NCBI GenBank assembly: GCA_947455705.1
Contig: CANGPO010000017.1
Location: forward strand, 1 to 41,013
Length of the DNA stretch: 41,013 nucleotides
DNA from: Actinomycetota bacterium
GTDB taxonomy: Bacteria; Actinomycetota; Actinomycetes; S36-B12; CAIYMF01
Reading direction: 5' to 3'
Shown here: positions 8,280 through 17,106 of the stretch, piece by piece
Numbering within the stretch: the first letter of the stretch is position 1
Layout of the letters: every line of letters starts with the position of its first letter
Translations under genes and position numbers: made by a program
Notes under the pieces: model-generated
Seen by the model: only the letters and a program-made list of their open reading frames with translations
What the model was told of the DNA's origin: nothing
Databases searched by the model: none

Positions 8280-9914
8280 TTAATCGTTCGTGCTGTTTGC
8301 GGCGTGCATCGAGGCTGATATGGGTGACTCGTTCGCCAATGCGGAGGTACCCCCGGGATATGGGGAGGGCTCAACATGAAGTGCCTGACCGTCAAAGCGA
8401 TCATCGATGGCCGATTCGTCGAACTCGTCGTCCCATGTCTCGTCAATTTCAAGCATCGGAATCTGAACGCGAATGACCGCACCAATACCTGTGCCAGCCG
8501 CACCATTGGCGAGGTCGATTGTTCCATCGTGCGCTTCGACGATCCCCTTAACAATGGCCAAGCCGAGACCAGTTCCACCTGTGGTGCGAGCGCGACTGGC
8601 GTCGCCACGGGCAAATCGTTCGGTCGCTCGGGGGAGTAGGTCGGCGGGGAAACCCGGGCCATCGTCGCGCACTTCAATGATGGCGGTGTTATCGACGACA
8701 GAAAGCGTTGTCGTGATTGTCGTGCCAATGGGGGTGTAGTTGCGCGCGTTGACGTAAAGATTACTTAACGCTTGATGCAGTCGCAGTGCATCACCTTCGA
8801 CGAATACCTCGCCCTTGGCGGCATCTTCGACATGCCATATGTGGTCTGGACCGGTGGTCACAGCCTCGACGCAGGTGTCATCGATGATGGTGCGCATATC
8901 AATCGGATTCTTGGCCAGGGGTCGCTCTTCGTCCAGGGATGCCAAGAGCAAGAGATCCTCGACGAGCATGCCCATGCGACTGGCCGCCCCCTCGATCCGG
9001 CTTGCGGCCAACTTGGCAGCCTCGGGATCTTGGGCGACTCCGCGGCGCAGAAGCTCGGAATAGCCACGGACGGCGGCCAATGGAGTACGCAATTCATGGC
9101 CGGCGTCGGATACGAACTGGCGTAGCCGATCCTCAGTTTCGGCACGCGTCTGCAGAGACTCTTCGACGTGGTCGAGCATCGCGTTGACCGCCAGGCCAAC
9201 CTGGCCAACCTCAGTGGTGGGAATGGGATTAGCCACCCGGGCCGGAATGATGACATCGCCACGGCCCAATGGCAGTTGCGCCACTTCGCTGGCTGTCTCC
9301 GCGACTTCTTGCAGCGGTCTGAATGAACGTCGAATGAACCACCAACTCAACAGGCCGCTGAGTAGCAGCGCCAGTCCGATTGTGACGACTTCGACGAAGA
9401 GCAGTCGGCCGGCCAAAGCGTTCACACGAGAGATGGGCATGGCTGCAACAACCGAAATTTGGCCAAGCACCGAATCGGGGTACGCGACCGCTACCGCCTG
9501 GCCATGGCCGAGATCGGTCAGGGTCAATCCGACGGGTCGCGCGGTTGGATTAGTGGGTACAGACCGCAAGGCGATTGCATCTGATTCGGGAAGGGGTTTC
9601 TCATCGTCGGCGCCTAGGCCTGGCTTGAGCGGAACAGCCTGGCCATCTGGTCGCACGATGTAAACGGTGGCTCCAGCAGATGACCAGCCTTGAATCGTTT
9701 CGTTTATGCGACGCGGATCACCGGTGTCTGCATACAGGTGCGCCTTCGGCTGCATGAGACTGTTGTCGACTTGCTCGATCATCCATGCGCGAAGTGCAAG
9801 AAAAGTTGCGAGGCCGACGACTATCAGGGCTGAGGAAACTACCGCCAGCAAGCCAACGATAAGTCGCGTGCTCAGCGGCAACGCGGACCATCGGGAGGTA
9901 GCGGTGTTAGTCAC
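8280..9914 (-). CDS. Two-component sensor histidine kinase
   Basis: 544 residues. Transmembrane helix one spans about 17-42, an extracytoplasmic sensor about 43-168, and helix two about 169-194. It is followed by a HAMP-like linker, a HisKA domain with phospho-acceptor His273 in HELRTPLAAV, and an HATPase_c domain with an N box (NLYVNARNYTP), a G1 box (DDGPGFP) and a G2 box (GTGLGLAIV). The acidic C-terminal tail (about 470-544) is low-complexity. Architecture resembles the PhoR/TrcS kinases of actinomycetes. GTG start; eight-base overlap with the regulator gene shows they are coupled. The stimulus is unknown. Confidence 0.92.
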   Translation of the reverse strand: MTNTATSRWSALPLSTRLIVGLLAVVSSALIVVGLATFLALRAWMIEQVDNSLMQPKAHLYADTGDPRRINETIQGWSSAGATVYIVRPDGQAVPLKPGLGADDEKPLPESDAIALRSVPTNPTARPVGLTLTDLGHGQAVAVAYPDSVLGQISVVAAMPISRVNALAGRLLFVEVVTIGLALLLSGLLSWWFIRRSFRPLQEVAETASEVAQLPLGRGDVIIPARVANPIPTTEVGQVGLAVNAMLDHVEESLQTRAETEDRLRQFVSDAGHELRTPLAAVRGYSELLRRGVAQDPEAAKLAASRIEGAASRMGMLVEDLLLLASLDEERPLAKNPIDMRTIIDDTCVEAVTTGPDHIWHVEDAAKGEVFVEGDALRLHQALSNLYVNARNYTPIGTTITTTLSVVDNTAIIEVRDDGPGFPADLLPRATERFARGDASRARTTGGTGLGLAIVKGIVEAHDGTIDLANGAAGTGIGAVIRVQIPMLEIDETWDDEFDESAIDDRFDGQALHVEPSPYPGGTSALANESPISASMHAANSTND

Positions 9915-10677
9915 TGGTATCGCCGGGTCGTGGTGCGCGCAGGACGTAACCGACCCCTCGGACAGTGTGAATCAGCGGATCGCGATCGGCGTCAACCTTA
10001 CGTCGCAAATAGCCGACGTACTGCTCCACGATGTTCGATCGGCCAGCGAAGTCGTAATGCCACACGCGATCAAGAATCTGAGACTTACTGACAACGGTGC
10101 GGGCGTTCTGCATCAGGAATCGAAGCAGGTCGAACTCTGTGGGGGTGAGGTCGATGAGTTCGCCGTCCCGGCGGACTTCGCGCGTCTCTTCATCCAGAGT
10201 CAGATCGGAAACTCGCAGAACCGCACCCTGCTCATCGAGACGGCCAGTGCGTCGAAGCACCGCTTGAAGTCGGGCCAGAAGCTCTTCAAGGCTGAATGGT
10301 TTGGCGATGTAGTCATCTGCCCCTGCGCGCAGGCCTGCGATCCGATCGCGGGTGTCACCGCGGGCCGTGAGGAATACGGCCGGCAGATCGGGGTGCTCGG
10401 CGCGAAGGCGGGAGAGTAGGCGCACCCCGTCGTCGCCCGGAAGCATCATGTCCAGGACGGCGATGTCAGGACGAAGTTCGCGCGCTACCCGCATCGCTTC
10501 ATCTGCGTCACCTGCAGTTGCGGTGCGGCAGCCATCGAACCGAAGTGCGGTTGACACCAAGTCGGCGAGATCAGACTCATCGTCTACGACCAACACGCGG
10601 ACCGGCGGAACTCCGTCGGCGGCCCGGAGGTAACTCTGCGGCTGGTCAGCCTCTTTGTTATGCGTCATCGTCATCAT
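9907..10677 (-). CDS. OmpR/PhoP-family response regulator
   Basis: 256 residues. The receiver domain has the acidic pair Asp32-Asp33, phospho-acceptor Asp76 (VLDMMLPG) and Lys in DDYIAKPFS. The C-terminal winged helix (Trans_reg_C) has SDLTLDEETREVRRDGELIDLTP and ends VGYVLRAPR. It closely resembles mycobacterial PhoP/TrcR-type regulators. It would be phosphorylated by the kinase encoded immediately downstream. Start codon choice is uncertain, since ATG occurs three times within the first four codons. Because the flavoprotein pair lies just upstream on the same strand, read-through from it or control of it is possible, but neither is shown by sequence. Confidence 0.92.
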   Translation of the reverse strand: MMTMTHNKEADQPQSYLRAADGVPPVRVLVVDDESDLADLVSTALRFDGCRTATAGDADEAMRVARELRPDIAVLDMMLPGDDGVRLLSRLRAEHPDLPAVFLTARGDTRDRIAGLRAGADDYIAKPFSLEELLARLQAVLRRTGRLDEQGAVLRVSDLTLDEETREVRRDGELIDLTPTEFDLLRFLMQNARTVVSKSQILDRVWHYDFAGRSNIVEQYVGYLRRKVDADRDPLIHTVRGVGYVLRAPRPGDTSD

Positions 10678-10735
10678 CCCGCTGGGTTCCCTTCACGAGT
10701 CCATCTTGACACCGTTAGCGTGCAATGTGGGTTTC

Positions 10736-11287
10736 TTAACCCTTGAATCCTGCATCTGTGAGTGCAGCGGACAGTGACTGTTGGAATCCATACGAGGTGT
10801 ATGAAGCCCCGCCGATCCCTGAGATGTTCGCGCTCTGCGCGGCGATCGCCTGTTTGACGAGCATGGGGAACGCCTGCGACGAGATGCGAGCACTGTGACC
10901 GTCATTGTTAGGCAGGGAAAGTGCTTGCACGTCAACCAGTTTGCCGCCCTTGATGACGGCCTCGACCTGAACGATTCCGTAGCCCACATCAACCGCCGAG
11001 CCCTGCGTGGTCTTGGACGCGGTAGAGGTTGAGTTGGCGGTCGACCCAGTGTTCGACGACGAATTGGGCGTGGTCGCCGCGTTACTTGATGAAGAACCTG
11101 CTGAATTCGATGACGAGCCGGTATTGGACGTAGAGCTGGAGTTCGAGGTTGACGAACTACCCGTTGACGTCGACGGCGTGATCGGTGGGAAGTTACCGGA
11201 TGCAGCAGCGCCACCATCTGGATTGAGAGCTAGGACGGCGGCAACACCCATGACGGTGCCGGTACCGATGACAAGTGCTCGCTTCAT
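10736..11287 (-). CDS. Secreted FMN-binding (flavinylated) domain protein
   Basis: 183 residues. A basic N-terminus and hydrophobic stretch (RALVIGTGTVMGVAAVLAL) act as signal or anchor. A Ser/Thr/Asn-rich linker of about 60 residues follows, then an FMN_bind domain (about 97-180) that ends with ISGIGGASYTSYGFQQSL. In this family ApbE attaches FMN through a phosphoester to the last residue of an [ST]GA[TS]-type motif; here the motif is GGAS, so Ser162 would be the acceptor rather than the usual Thr. It is encoded with a four-base overlap after a ferric-reductase-like membrane protein, which makes it a likely extracellular electron acceptor. No apbE is in the window. Confidence 0.85.
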   Translation of the reverse strand: MKRALVIGTGTVMGVAAVLALNPDGGAAASGNFPPITPSTSTGSSSTSNSSSTSNTGSSSNSAGSSSSNAATTPNSSSNTGSTANSTSTASKTTQGSAVDVGYGIVQVEAVIKGGKLVDVQALSLPNNDGHSARISSQAFPMLVKQAIAAQSANISGIGGASYTSYGFQQSLSAALTDAGFKG

Positions 11288-12807
11288 GACTGGTTCTCCT
11301 TGGTGCGCGATGCGTTACGTGACGTGGTCTTGGTCGTGCCGTAGGTGTCGGGGGAGTGGAATGAAAAGGCCTCATCGTGAATGCGACTGTCCGGAATCCC
11401 AACGACCTCGGCAGCATGCCGAACGGATGCCACGAGTTGCTCAGGGCCACAGGTGTACACATCCGCTGTGCTGAAGTCAGGAATCAAATGCGTCAGTGAC
11501 TTCGCATTGATCGGGTAACTGCGGCGATTTCCCACGAGATAGCGAACTCGAGTATTGGGTCGTGATCGTGCGATCGCGTCGAGTTCGTCGTGTAGGACAA
11601 GGGCTTCTGGCTTCGGTGCCCGGTAGAGCAGATCAACTCGAACCTGCTTCGGCATGTCATCGAGAAGGGCGCGGATCGGGGTGATACCGACACCGCCGGC
11701 GACGAGGACCACGTGATCTCCACTGCGGGCGTCTGCGGTGAAGATTCCATACGGCCCTTCTGCGATCACACGCACACCTGGCTTGAGATCAGACAGCGAT
11801 CGGCTGTGGTCGCCGAGGTCCTTGACCGTGATACGTAGGTATTTGTTGTCAGGTCCGGCCGACAAGGAATACGGGTGCGACTGCCACCAGTGGTTCGGGG
11901 TCATGAAGCGCCAGCCGAAGAATTGACCGCCGCGCGCGCCGATTTTGTCGAGGTTTTTACCGGTGATCCAGACGCTGTACGTGTCGTGCGACTCGCGTTC
12001 GACTGAGTGGACCTTCAATCCGTGCCGCGAGCTCATCATGATTGGCTTGATGATCCGATAAAGGATCAATGCGCCGAAGGTGATGACGTAAAGCGCAATC
12101 CAAATCCAGCGGGCCCAGGCATGTGTGACAAAGGCCTGTCCGATCGTGATCGCGTGCATGTATGCCAATGCGATCGCGAGGTACAGGTAGAGGTGAGTAA
12201 CCCACCAGGTCTCGTACGACATCCGTCGACGGGCTACGCGCCACGAGCTGATACCGGCCATCATCATCAAGATGAATCCGGCGAAGGCAGGAAGGATCCA
12301 GCGGTACGTCGAAAGCAGAGTCCACGTTTCGGACAGGTATCCGATCGCCTCACTCGCGGCGTAGCCGGCGATGATGAGGGCAACGTGCAGAGCGATCAGG
12401 ATCAGGGCAATCGGGCCGAGTTTGCGGTGCCACGACACCATGCGGTCGTGGCCGACACCGCGTTCGATGACGGGTACGCGAGCGATCAAGAAAATAACCA
12501 GCAGTGAGCCGTAGGTGCCTAGGAGTGCTGCCCAGCGTGACATTTCGATCAGGATGGCGCCGTCGCCAGAAAGGGACGAACGCGTGGCCAGTTGAATTCC
12601 TACGACAAGGCCAAGGCCGAGCCCGGCAAGCCAGAGCGCCACAGTCGGGGTCTTCGGCTTGCCGTTTGGCTTCGAGACCTCTGTGCGCTTAGGCGATGGG
12701 GAGTTGCTGGTGCCCGCGGTGCTGCGCGCTTTGTTCGACTTCGTCGGCTGCGACTTTGGGTTCTTGCCAGCCGACGAAGACCGTGGGCGGGTTGCTGCGC
12801 TGCTCAT
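11284..12807 (-). CDS. Ferric-reductase-like transmembrane flavoprotein (cytochrome b plus FAD/NAD module)
   Basis: 507 residues. A Lys/Ser/Pro-rich cytoplasmic N-terminus of about 50 residues precedes six helices of a ferric-reductase-like domain. His residues in MVSWHRKLG, ALHVALI, WWVTHLYLYL and AYMHAI are suitably placed to ligate two b-type hemes. The C-terminal half is an oxidoreductase module with the FAD-binding HPYSLS, the NAD(P)-binding GGVGITP and the CGPEQ motif. It would take electrons from cytoplasmic NAD(P)H through FAD and heme to the outer face, where the coupled FMN_bind protein is the expected recipient. The physiological acceptor (iron, oxygen, quinone or other) is unknown. 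Confidence 0.9.
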   Translation of the reverse strand: MSSAATRPRSSSAGKNPKSQPTKSNKARSTAGTSNSPSPKRTEVSKPNGKPKTPTVALWLAGLGLGLVVGIQLATRSSLSGDGAILIEMSRWAALLGTYGSLLVIFLIARVPVIERGVGHDRMVSWHRKLGPIALILIALHVALIIAGYAASEAIGYLSETWTLLSTYRWILPAFAGFILMMMAGISSWRVARRRMSYETWWVTHLYLYLAIALAYMHAITIGQAFVTHAWARWIWIALYVITFGALILYRIIKPIMMSSRHGLKVHSVERESHDTYSVWITGKNLDKIGARGGQFFGWRFMTPNHWWQSHPYSLSAGPDNKYLRITVKDLGDHSRSLSDLKPGVRVIAEGPYGIFTADARSGDHVVLVAGGVGITPIRALLDDMPKQVRVDLLYRAPKPEALVLHDELDAIARSRPNTRVRYLVGNRRSYPINAKSLTHLIPDFSTADVYTCGPEQLVASVRHAAEVVGIPDSRIHDEAFSFHSPDTYGTTKTTSRNASRTKENQS

Positions 12808-12826
12808 GTACCTAAGGTGGCCGAGA

Positions 12827-12832
12827 ATTATG
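12827..12832 (-). promoter_or_regulatory. Possible -10 box (CATAAT) for the membrane flavoprotein operon
   Basis: CATAAT differs from TATAAT at one base and would start a short leader of about 13 bases before the ATG at 12807. No -35 match is seen. Confidence 0.3.
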
Positions 12833-12942
12833 TGAGAGTCCTGTGAGACGCACGATCTCTACGTGTGAGTTGCTCCACCCGCGTAAACGTCACCCATATG
12901 CATCACCTGGGCGTGCCTGCGGGGGAGATCACGCCGCGAGGA

Positions 12943-13374
12943 TCAGAACGTGAAGGGCTTGGGTGGAGCTGACAGGGATGCGCGAGGACACGTGGCCAAA
13001 TTGAGGCCGCCGAATCCGAGTGCCTCATCACATAGTCGTGCGACCGTCCAGCCCATATGAGTTCCACGACGGGTAATCGTGGCCCGATAGATCGTGATCT
13101 CGTATTTGGTGGGAGTGCCGTAGGCCACTTGAATGGTGCCGATCAGTTGGGATTCGCCGGGCTGATTCTGAGCGTTCCATGGGGTGTCGTACAGCGCCCA
13201 CCGGGACGGGTCAGATAGCCACACTCCGCCGTTGAGAACGTCACGAAGGGCCAACTCAACAAGGACCTGACGGGCAGCTACCTCGGGGACGATGGCAGCC
13301 GGCCGGATCACTTCGGTGACCACACCGTCGTCGTACATCTCAGTCATGAAGATCTCCGCGGTCGAATCCGACAT
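12943..13374 (-). CDS. Conserved-looking hypothetical protein, 143 residues
   Basis: I do not recognise a family. The protein is soluble, with an acidic N-terminal 20 residues, a mixed alpha/beta middle (RQVLVELALRDVLNGGVWLSDPSRWALYDTPW) and a C-terminal half with VARLCDEALGFGGL and a Pro-rich end. No signal peptide, membrane helix or metal motif is visible. A strong AAGGGGG site lies eight bases before the ATG, which supports the start and that it is a real gene. It stands alone and is divergent from DUF3145. Confidence 0.7.
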   Translation of the reverse strand: MSDSTAEIFMTEMYDDGVVTEVIRPAAIVPEVAARQVLVELALRDVLNGGVWLSDPSRWALYDTPWNAQNQPGESQLIGTIQVAYGTPTKYEITIYRATITRRGTHMGWTVARLCDEALGFGGLNLATCPRASLSAPPKPFTF

Positions 13375-13672
13375 TTTCGATCCCCCTTGACATATCCAAG
13401 GTTCGGCGTTGACACCGAACCTACCCCCGGTTGTTCCTTCGTTCTCTAACTGAATCGGCGCGGCGGATCACCAAACGCAGGGCCCAAGTGGGTGAATGGC
13501 CGCCTCGATCGGCTCGATAACCCCTGCTTTCGGTGTCCACGAGCGCGTGTTTTCCCGGTCAGGGGTGGTGCTGGTGGGGTATTTGGGGTTATTGTGATGT
13601 CACATCACGAATGTGCTCCTGGAGTACGAGAGGTCGCTGGGGAAGGCGTCCCTCACGTAAGGAGGTTCGGTG
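13375..13672. other. Divergent intergenic region before DUF3145
   Basis: Nearly 300 bases without a credible gene. It must hold promoters for the hypothetical gene to the left and DUF3145 to the right. A 15-base palindrome GTGATGT-C-ACATCAC lies at 13594-13608 with a TATTGT at 13590-13595 next to it. The palindrome is short enough to occur by chance a few times in this window, so it is noted rather than called an operator. Confidence 0.4.
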
Positions 13673-14209
13673 ATGGCCGATAGGCACGCGTCTACAGTGC
13701 CCACAGGCGCGCGGGTCATGACCCGTGGCGTCGTCTTTGTGCATTCCTGCCCACGAGCGATCACCTCACATGTTGAGTGGGTACTCAGCGACGTTTTCGA
13801 TTCCCGTGTTCATCTGGAGTGGACCGAGCAGTCCGTTGCTGCCGGGTGCTATCGCACCGAGTTGGCGTGGACGGGTCCGGTAGGTTCCGCCGCGCGCGTG
13901 GTCTCGGATTTACATGCCTGGGGTCGACTCCGGATTGAAGTCACCGAAGAGCCCACATCGAGTACCGAAGGTGAACGGTTTGCGGCCACTCCGTCGCTCG
14001 GGATCCATCGAGCAACCATCGGGGCCTACGGCGACATCATGATCAGCGAGGAGCGATTACGGGCTGCGATGACCCGTGCGCGGATCTCCGGTAGATCGCT
14101 AGAGGTCGAACTCGACGAACTGCTCGGGGGACCTTGGGATCAAGAGCTCGAACCATTCCGCTATGCGGGTGAAAACAACTCCGTCCGCTGGCTTCATCAC
14201 GTCGGTTAG
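13673..14209 (+). CDS. DUF3145 family protein
   Basis: 178 residues. The opening TRGVVFVHSCPRAITSHVEWVL, the central RIEVTEEPT region and the ending EPFRYAGENNSVRWLHHVG match DUF3145, an actinobacterial family of unknown function regularly found next to the fab/acc locus, as here. No transmembrane or catalytic motif stands out. An in-frame GTG one codon earlier (13670) is possible, but the TAAGGAGG site at 13658-13665 is better spaced for the ATG. Convergent with accD; both likely end at the shared hairpin at 14265-14301. Confidence 0.88.
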   Translation: MADRHASTVPTGARVMTRGVVFVHSCPRAITSHVEWVLSDVFDSRVHLEWTEQSVAAGCYRTELAWTGPVGSAARVVSDLHAWGRLRIEVTEEPTSSTEGERFAATPSLGIHRATIGAYGDIMISEERLRAAMTRARISGRSLEVELDELLGGPWDQELEPFRYAGENNSVRWLHHVG

Positions 14210-14264
14210 TCGATACCCACCGCAACGTAAGTGAAAGACAGCCCTCACCCATGAGGGATGACGA

Positions 14265-14301
14265 TGGCCCCGATCGGTTCCTTCCAACCGAGTCGGGGCC
14301 A
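14265..14301. terminator. Bidirectional hairpin between DUF3145 and accD
   Basis: Nine-base arms (TGGCCCCGA / TCGGGGCCA) extend into a second six-base stem (TCGGTT / AACCGA) across one bulged G, with the loop CCTTCC. A smaller hairpin CCCTCA-CCCA-TGAGGG lies just before it at 14242-14257. Both sit in the gap between two convergent genes. There is no clear U tract, as is common in actinobacteria. Confidence 0.6.
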
Positions 14302-14362
14302 ACGCATGTCGTGGTCGCAGTTCGCAGTTCGATGCGCGAGCAGTAGTTTCTTCGCTCAGTAG

Positions 14363-15793
14363 TTACAGCGGGATGTTGCCGTGCTGACCGCGGATTCCCG
14401 GGTTGACCGCAAGTGCATCTGCAACAGCGTGCGCGAGCACCGAACGGGTTTGCGTTGGAGCCACCACCTCGTCGACGACTCCAATCGCTACAGCCTTGTC
14501 GACTCCGCCTGCGATCCGGGTGTGCTCGTCGGCAAGCTCGATTTCTACTTGGGCGCGCGCATCTTCAGGTACCTCGGCGAGTTTGCGTCGATGGAGAATC
14601 CGAATCGCGGCAACTGCACCCATGACGGCGACTTCCGCGCCAGGCCACGCGATGACTTTCGTGGCACCAAGTGCGCGCGAGTTCATCGCGATGTACGCCC
14701 CGCCGTAGGCCTTGCGAGTGATGACGGTGACACGCGGTACGACTGCCTCGGCGAACGCGTGCAGTAATTTGGCGCCGCGACGAACGACTCCATCCCATTC
14801 CTGCCCAACACCGGGCAGGTATCCGGGAACGTCGACAACCACGACGAGAGGTAGACCGAAAGCGTCACACATGCGAACGAAGCGTGCAGCCTTCTCTGCA
14901 CTCGTCGCATCAAGGCAACCACCGAGACGTAGGGGGTTGTTCGCGATCACACCCACCGAACGTCCGCCCAGCCTGCCAAGAGTGGTGATGATGTTGGGCG
15001 CCCACTTGGGATGAAGTTCAAGGGCTGAACCCTCATCGAGGATTCCGTCGACCAGCGGGTGCGCGTCGTAGGCTCGCTTTGGATTCTCCGGTAGCAGAGC
15101 CTCGAGATTTGAATCGGTGACGGCCGATACGTCTAAGTCACGCAGATCGCCCAAGAGCGAGGCAAGACGTGCACCCTCATCGAGGGCATGTCGCTCACTG
15201 GTAGCCACAACGTGGACAACACCGCTACGTCGGCCATGTGGCTCGGGGCCACCGAGGCGCAACATGTCGACGTCTTCACCCGTTACGGAGCGGACGACAT
15301 CTGGACCCGTAACGAAAACCCGGCCCTCCGGCCCAAGGACAACAACGTCCGTGAGCGCTGGTCCGTAGGCGGCACCACCTGCTGCCGGGCCGAGCACGAC
15401 TGAGATCTGCGGGATCTTGCCCGAGACGCGCGTCATGATGGCGAAAACTTCACCGACGGCATGCAGACTCTCGACGCCTTCACGGAGTCGTGCACCACCG
15501 GAGTGCCATAGGCCAACGATGGGTACACCATCTGCGGCCGCCCGGTGATAGGCCACCATGATCGCCTTACAGCCGGCGATTCCCATTGCCCCACCCTGAA
15601 CGGTTGGGTCGGTGCAGAAAACGACGACTGGAGTGCCAAGGGCGGTGCCGGTCGCGGCAATGACCCCGCTGTCATCTACCTCGGTGATGAGCTCCATCGT
15701 GCCCTCGTCGAGGAAGGCTGGCATGCGCACCAGGGGATGGCGAGGATCGAGATCTACAACCTGCACATCATCGTTAGCCACCATGGACATCAC
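14363..15793 (-). CDS. accD: Acyl-CoA carboxylase carboxyltransferase (beta) subunit
   Basis: 476 residues covering both carboxyltransferase halves, as in AccD/PccB proteins. The N-terminal half has GLWHSGGARLREGVESL and GPAAGGAAYGPALTD, the first acyl-CoA/oxyanion region. The C-terminal half has VVVVDVPGYLPGVGQEWDGVVRRGAKLLHAFAEA and the second Gly-rich KAYGGAYIAMNSRALGA. It transfers carboxyl from biotin to acetyl- or propionyl-CoA to make malonyl- or methylmalonyl-CoA. The biotin-bearing alpha subunit must be encoded elsewhere. GTG start overlaps the fabF stop by four bases (GTGA), so it is the last gene of the fab operon. Acyl specificity is not readable by eye. Confidence 0.9.
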   Translation of the reverse strand: MMSMVANDDVQVVDLDPRHPLVRMPAFLDEGTMELITEVDDSGVIAATGTALGTPVVVFCTDPTVQGGAMGIAGCKAIMVAYHRAAADGVPIVGLWHSGGARLREGVESLHAVGEVFAIMTRVSGKIPQISVVLGPAAGGAAYGPALTDVVVLGPEGRVFVTGPDVVRSVTGEDVDMLRLGGPEPHGRRSGVVHVVATSERHALDEGARLASLLGDLRDLDVSAVTDSNLEALLPENPKRAYDAHPLVDGILDEGSALELHPKWAPNIITTLGRLGGRSVGVIANNPLRLGGCLDATSAEKAARFVRMCDAFGLPLVVVVDVPGYLPGVGQEWDGVVRRGAKLLHAFAEAVVPRVTVITRKAYGGAYIAMNSRALGATKVIAWPGAEVAVMGAVAAIRILHRRKLAEVPEDARAQVEIELADEHTRIAGGVDKAVAIGVVDEVVAPTQTRSVLAHAVADALAVNPGIRGQHGNIPL

Positions 15794-17031
15794 ACACTCC
15801 GGAAGATCAGAGCCACGTTGTGGCCACCAAAGCCGAACGAATTGTTCAGCACGACTGCATCCCCATCGCGGAGTTTGCGGGGTTCGCCGCTGACGACATT
15901 AAGACCGATCTCGGGATCGGGATTTTCCAGATTTGCGGTGACGGGGGCAATCCGGTTGTGCAGCGCCAAGATGGCGGCCACTGATTCCACCGCCCCAGCT
16001 CCACCGAGTAGATGGCCCGTCATCGACTTGGTGCCGCTGACTGCGACATCGTCGACGGAGGTTCCGAGGACGGACTTGATGGCCGTGGCCTCAGCGATAT
16101 CACCCTGAGGGGTTGAGGTCGCATGGGCATTGATGTGGATGACATCCGTCGGGCTTGCTCCTGCGCCTTCCAGAGCCAGCCGCATGGCGCGAGCCGCACC
16201 AGCACCTTCGGGATCAGGCTGAGCGATGTGATGTCCATCGGCGGTCATTCCCACCGATGCAACCTCGGCATAGATGCGTGCTCCGCGAGCCGCGGCGTGC
16301 TCGGCTGATTCGAGCACAAGGGCGCCAGCACCCTCACCCATGACGAATCCGTCACGGCCAAGATCGTAGGGACGAGACGCATGCGTCGGATCTTCGTTGC
16401 GGGTGGAGAGTGCGCGCATCGCTGCGAAGGCAGCAATCGTGATGGGGTGAATACAGGCTTCGGTACCACCGGCGACGACGACGTCAGCCCGGCCGCTGCG
16501 GATCATCTCGAGTGCGTAGCCGATTGCTTCGGCTCCCGAGGCGCACGCGCTGACTGGGGTGTGAATACCCGCCTTGGCGCCGAGGTCTAGGCCTACCCAC
16601 GCGGCTGCACCGTTGGGCATGAGTTGCGGGACGGACATGGGTGAAACGCGCGACCAGCCGCGGGCAAGCAGGGTGTCGTAGTTGTCGAGCAGGCTGACGA
16701 TTCCGCCAATACCTGTCGCGAACGCGATGCCGAGGCGTTCAGGGTCGAGGTCGGGTTGTGCTGAATCTGCCCACGCCTCGCGAGCGGCGATGAGGGCGAG
16801 CTGCTGGCAGCGATCAAGTTTGCGAGCTTCAACGCGATCCATGACCTCGAGCGGCTCGACCGCCACCTGACCGGCAAAACGTACCGGTAGGTCGGTGTAG
16901 CGCTCATCTTCAAGCATGCGCACACCTGAGCGACCGCGCAGTAGGCCGGCCCACGTGGTGGCAACATCGCCGCCAACCGGAGTGGTTGCACCCAATCCGG
17001 TGACAACAACTCGACGGGTCGAATCAGTCAT
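15790..17031 (-). CDS. fabF: 3-oxoacyl-[ACP] synthase II
   Basis: 413 residues, the normal KAS II length. The catalytic triad is Cys163 (SACASGAEAIG), His303 (NAHATSTPQGD) and His340 (SMTGHLLGGAGA), and the GGTEACIHP and MGEGAGALVLE segments are intact. It condenses malonyl-ACP with acyl-ACP in fatty-acid elongation. An AAGGGAG site precedes the ATG. It lies between acpP and accD and is separated from acpP by a 13-bp hairpin. Confidence 0.96.
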   Translation of the reverse strand: MTDSTRRVVVTGLGATTPVGGDVATTWAGLLRGRSGVRMLEDERYTDLPVRFAGQVAVEPLEVMDRVEARKLDRCQQLALIAAREAWADSAQPDLDPERLGIAFATGIGGIVSLLDNYDTLLARGWSRVSPMSVPQLMPNGAAAWVGLDLGAKAGIHTPVSACASGAEAIGYALEMIRSGRADVVVAGGTEACIHPITIAAFAAMRALSTRNEDPTHASRPYDLGRDGFVMGEGAGALVLESAEHAAARGARIYAEVASVGMTADGHHIAQPDPEGAGAARAMRLALEGAGASPTDVIHINAHATSTPQGDIAEATAIKSVLGTSVDDVAVSGTKSMTGHLLGGAGAVESVAAILALHNRIAPVTANLENPDPEIGLNVVSGEPRKLRDGDAVVLNNSFGFGGHNVALIFRSV

Positions 17032-17070
17032 TACAAGACTCCCTTGAGTGGATCTAATCGCGAGAAGGGG

Positions 17071-17101
17071 TTGGGACGGCGAGGGTTACTCGCCGTCCCA
17101 A
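17071..17101 (-). terminator. Intra-operon hairpin between acpP and fabF
   Basis: A perfect 13-bp stem (TTGGGACGGCGAG paired with CTCGCCGTCCCAA) with a five-base loop lies five bases after the acpP stop codon and about 40 bases before fabF. It can act as a partial terminator or RNA-end stabiliser, giving more acpP than fabF message. There is no U tract. Confidence 0.6.
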
Positions 17102-17106
17102 CGCAA

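Noticed and set aside
13594-13608. Palindrome GTGATGT-C-ACATCAC upstream of DUF3145
   Set aside because: Seven-base arms are expected a few times by chance in 41 kb, and it does not match a CRP/GlxR consensus. Noted in the intergenic entry only.
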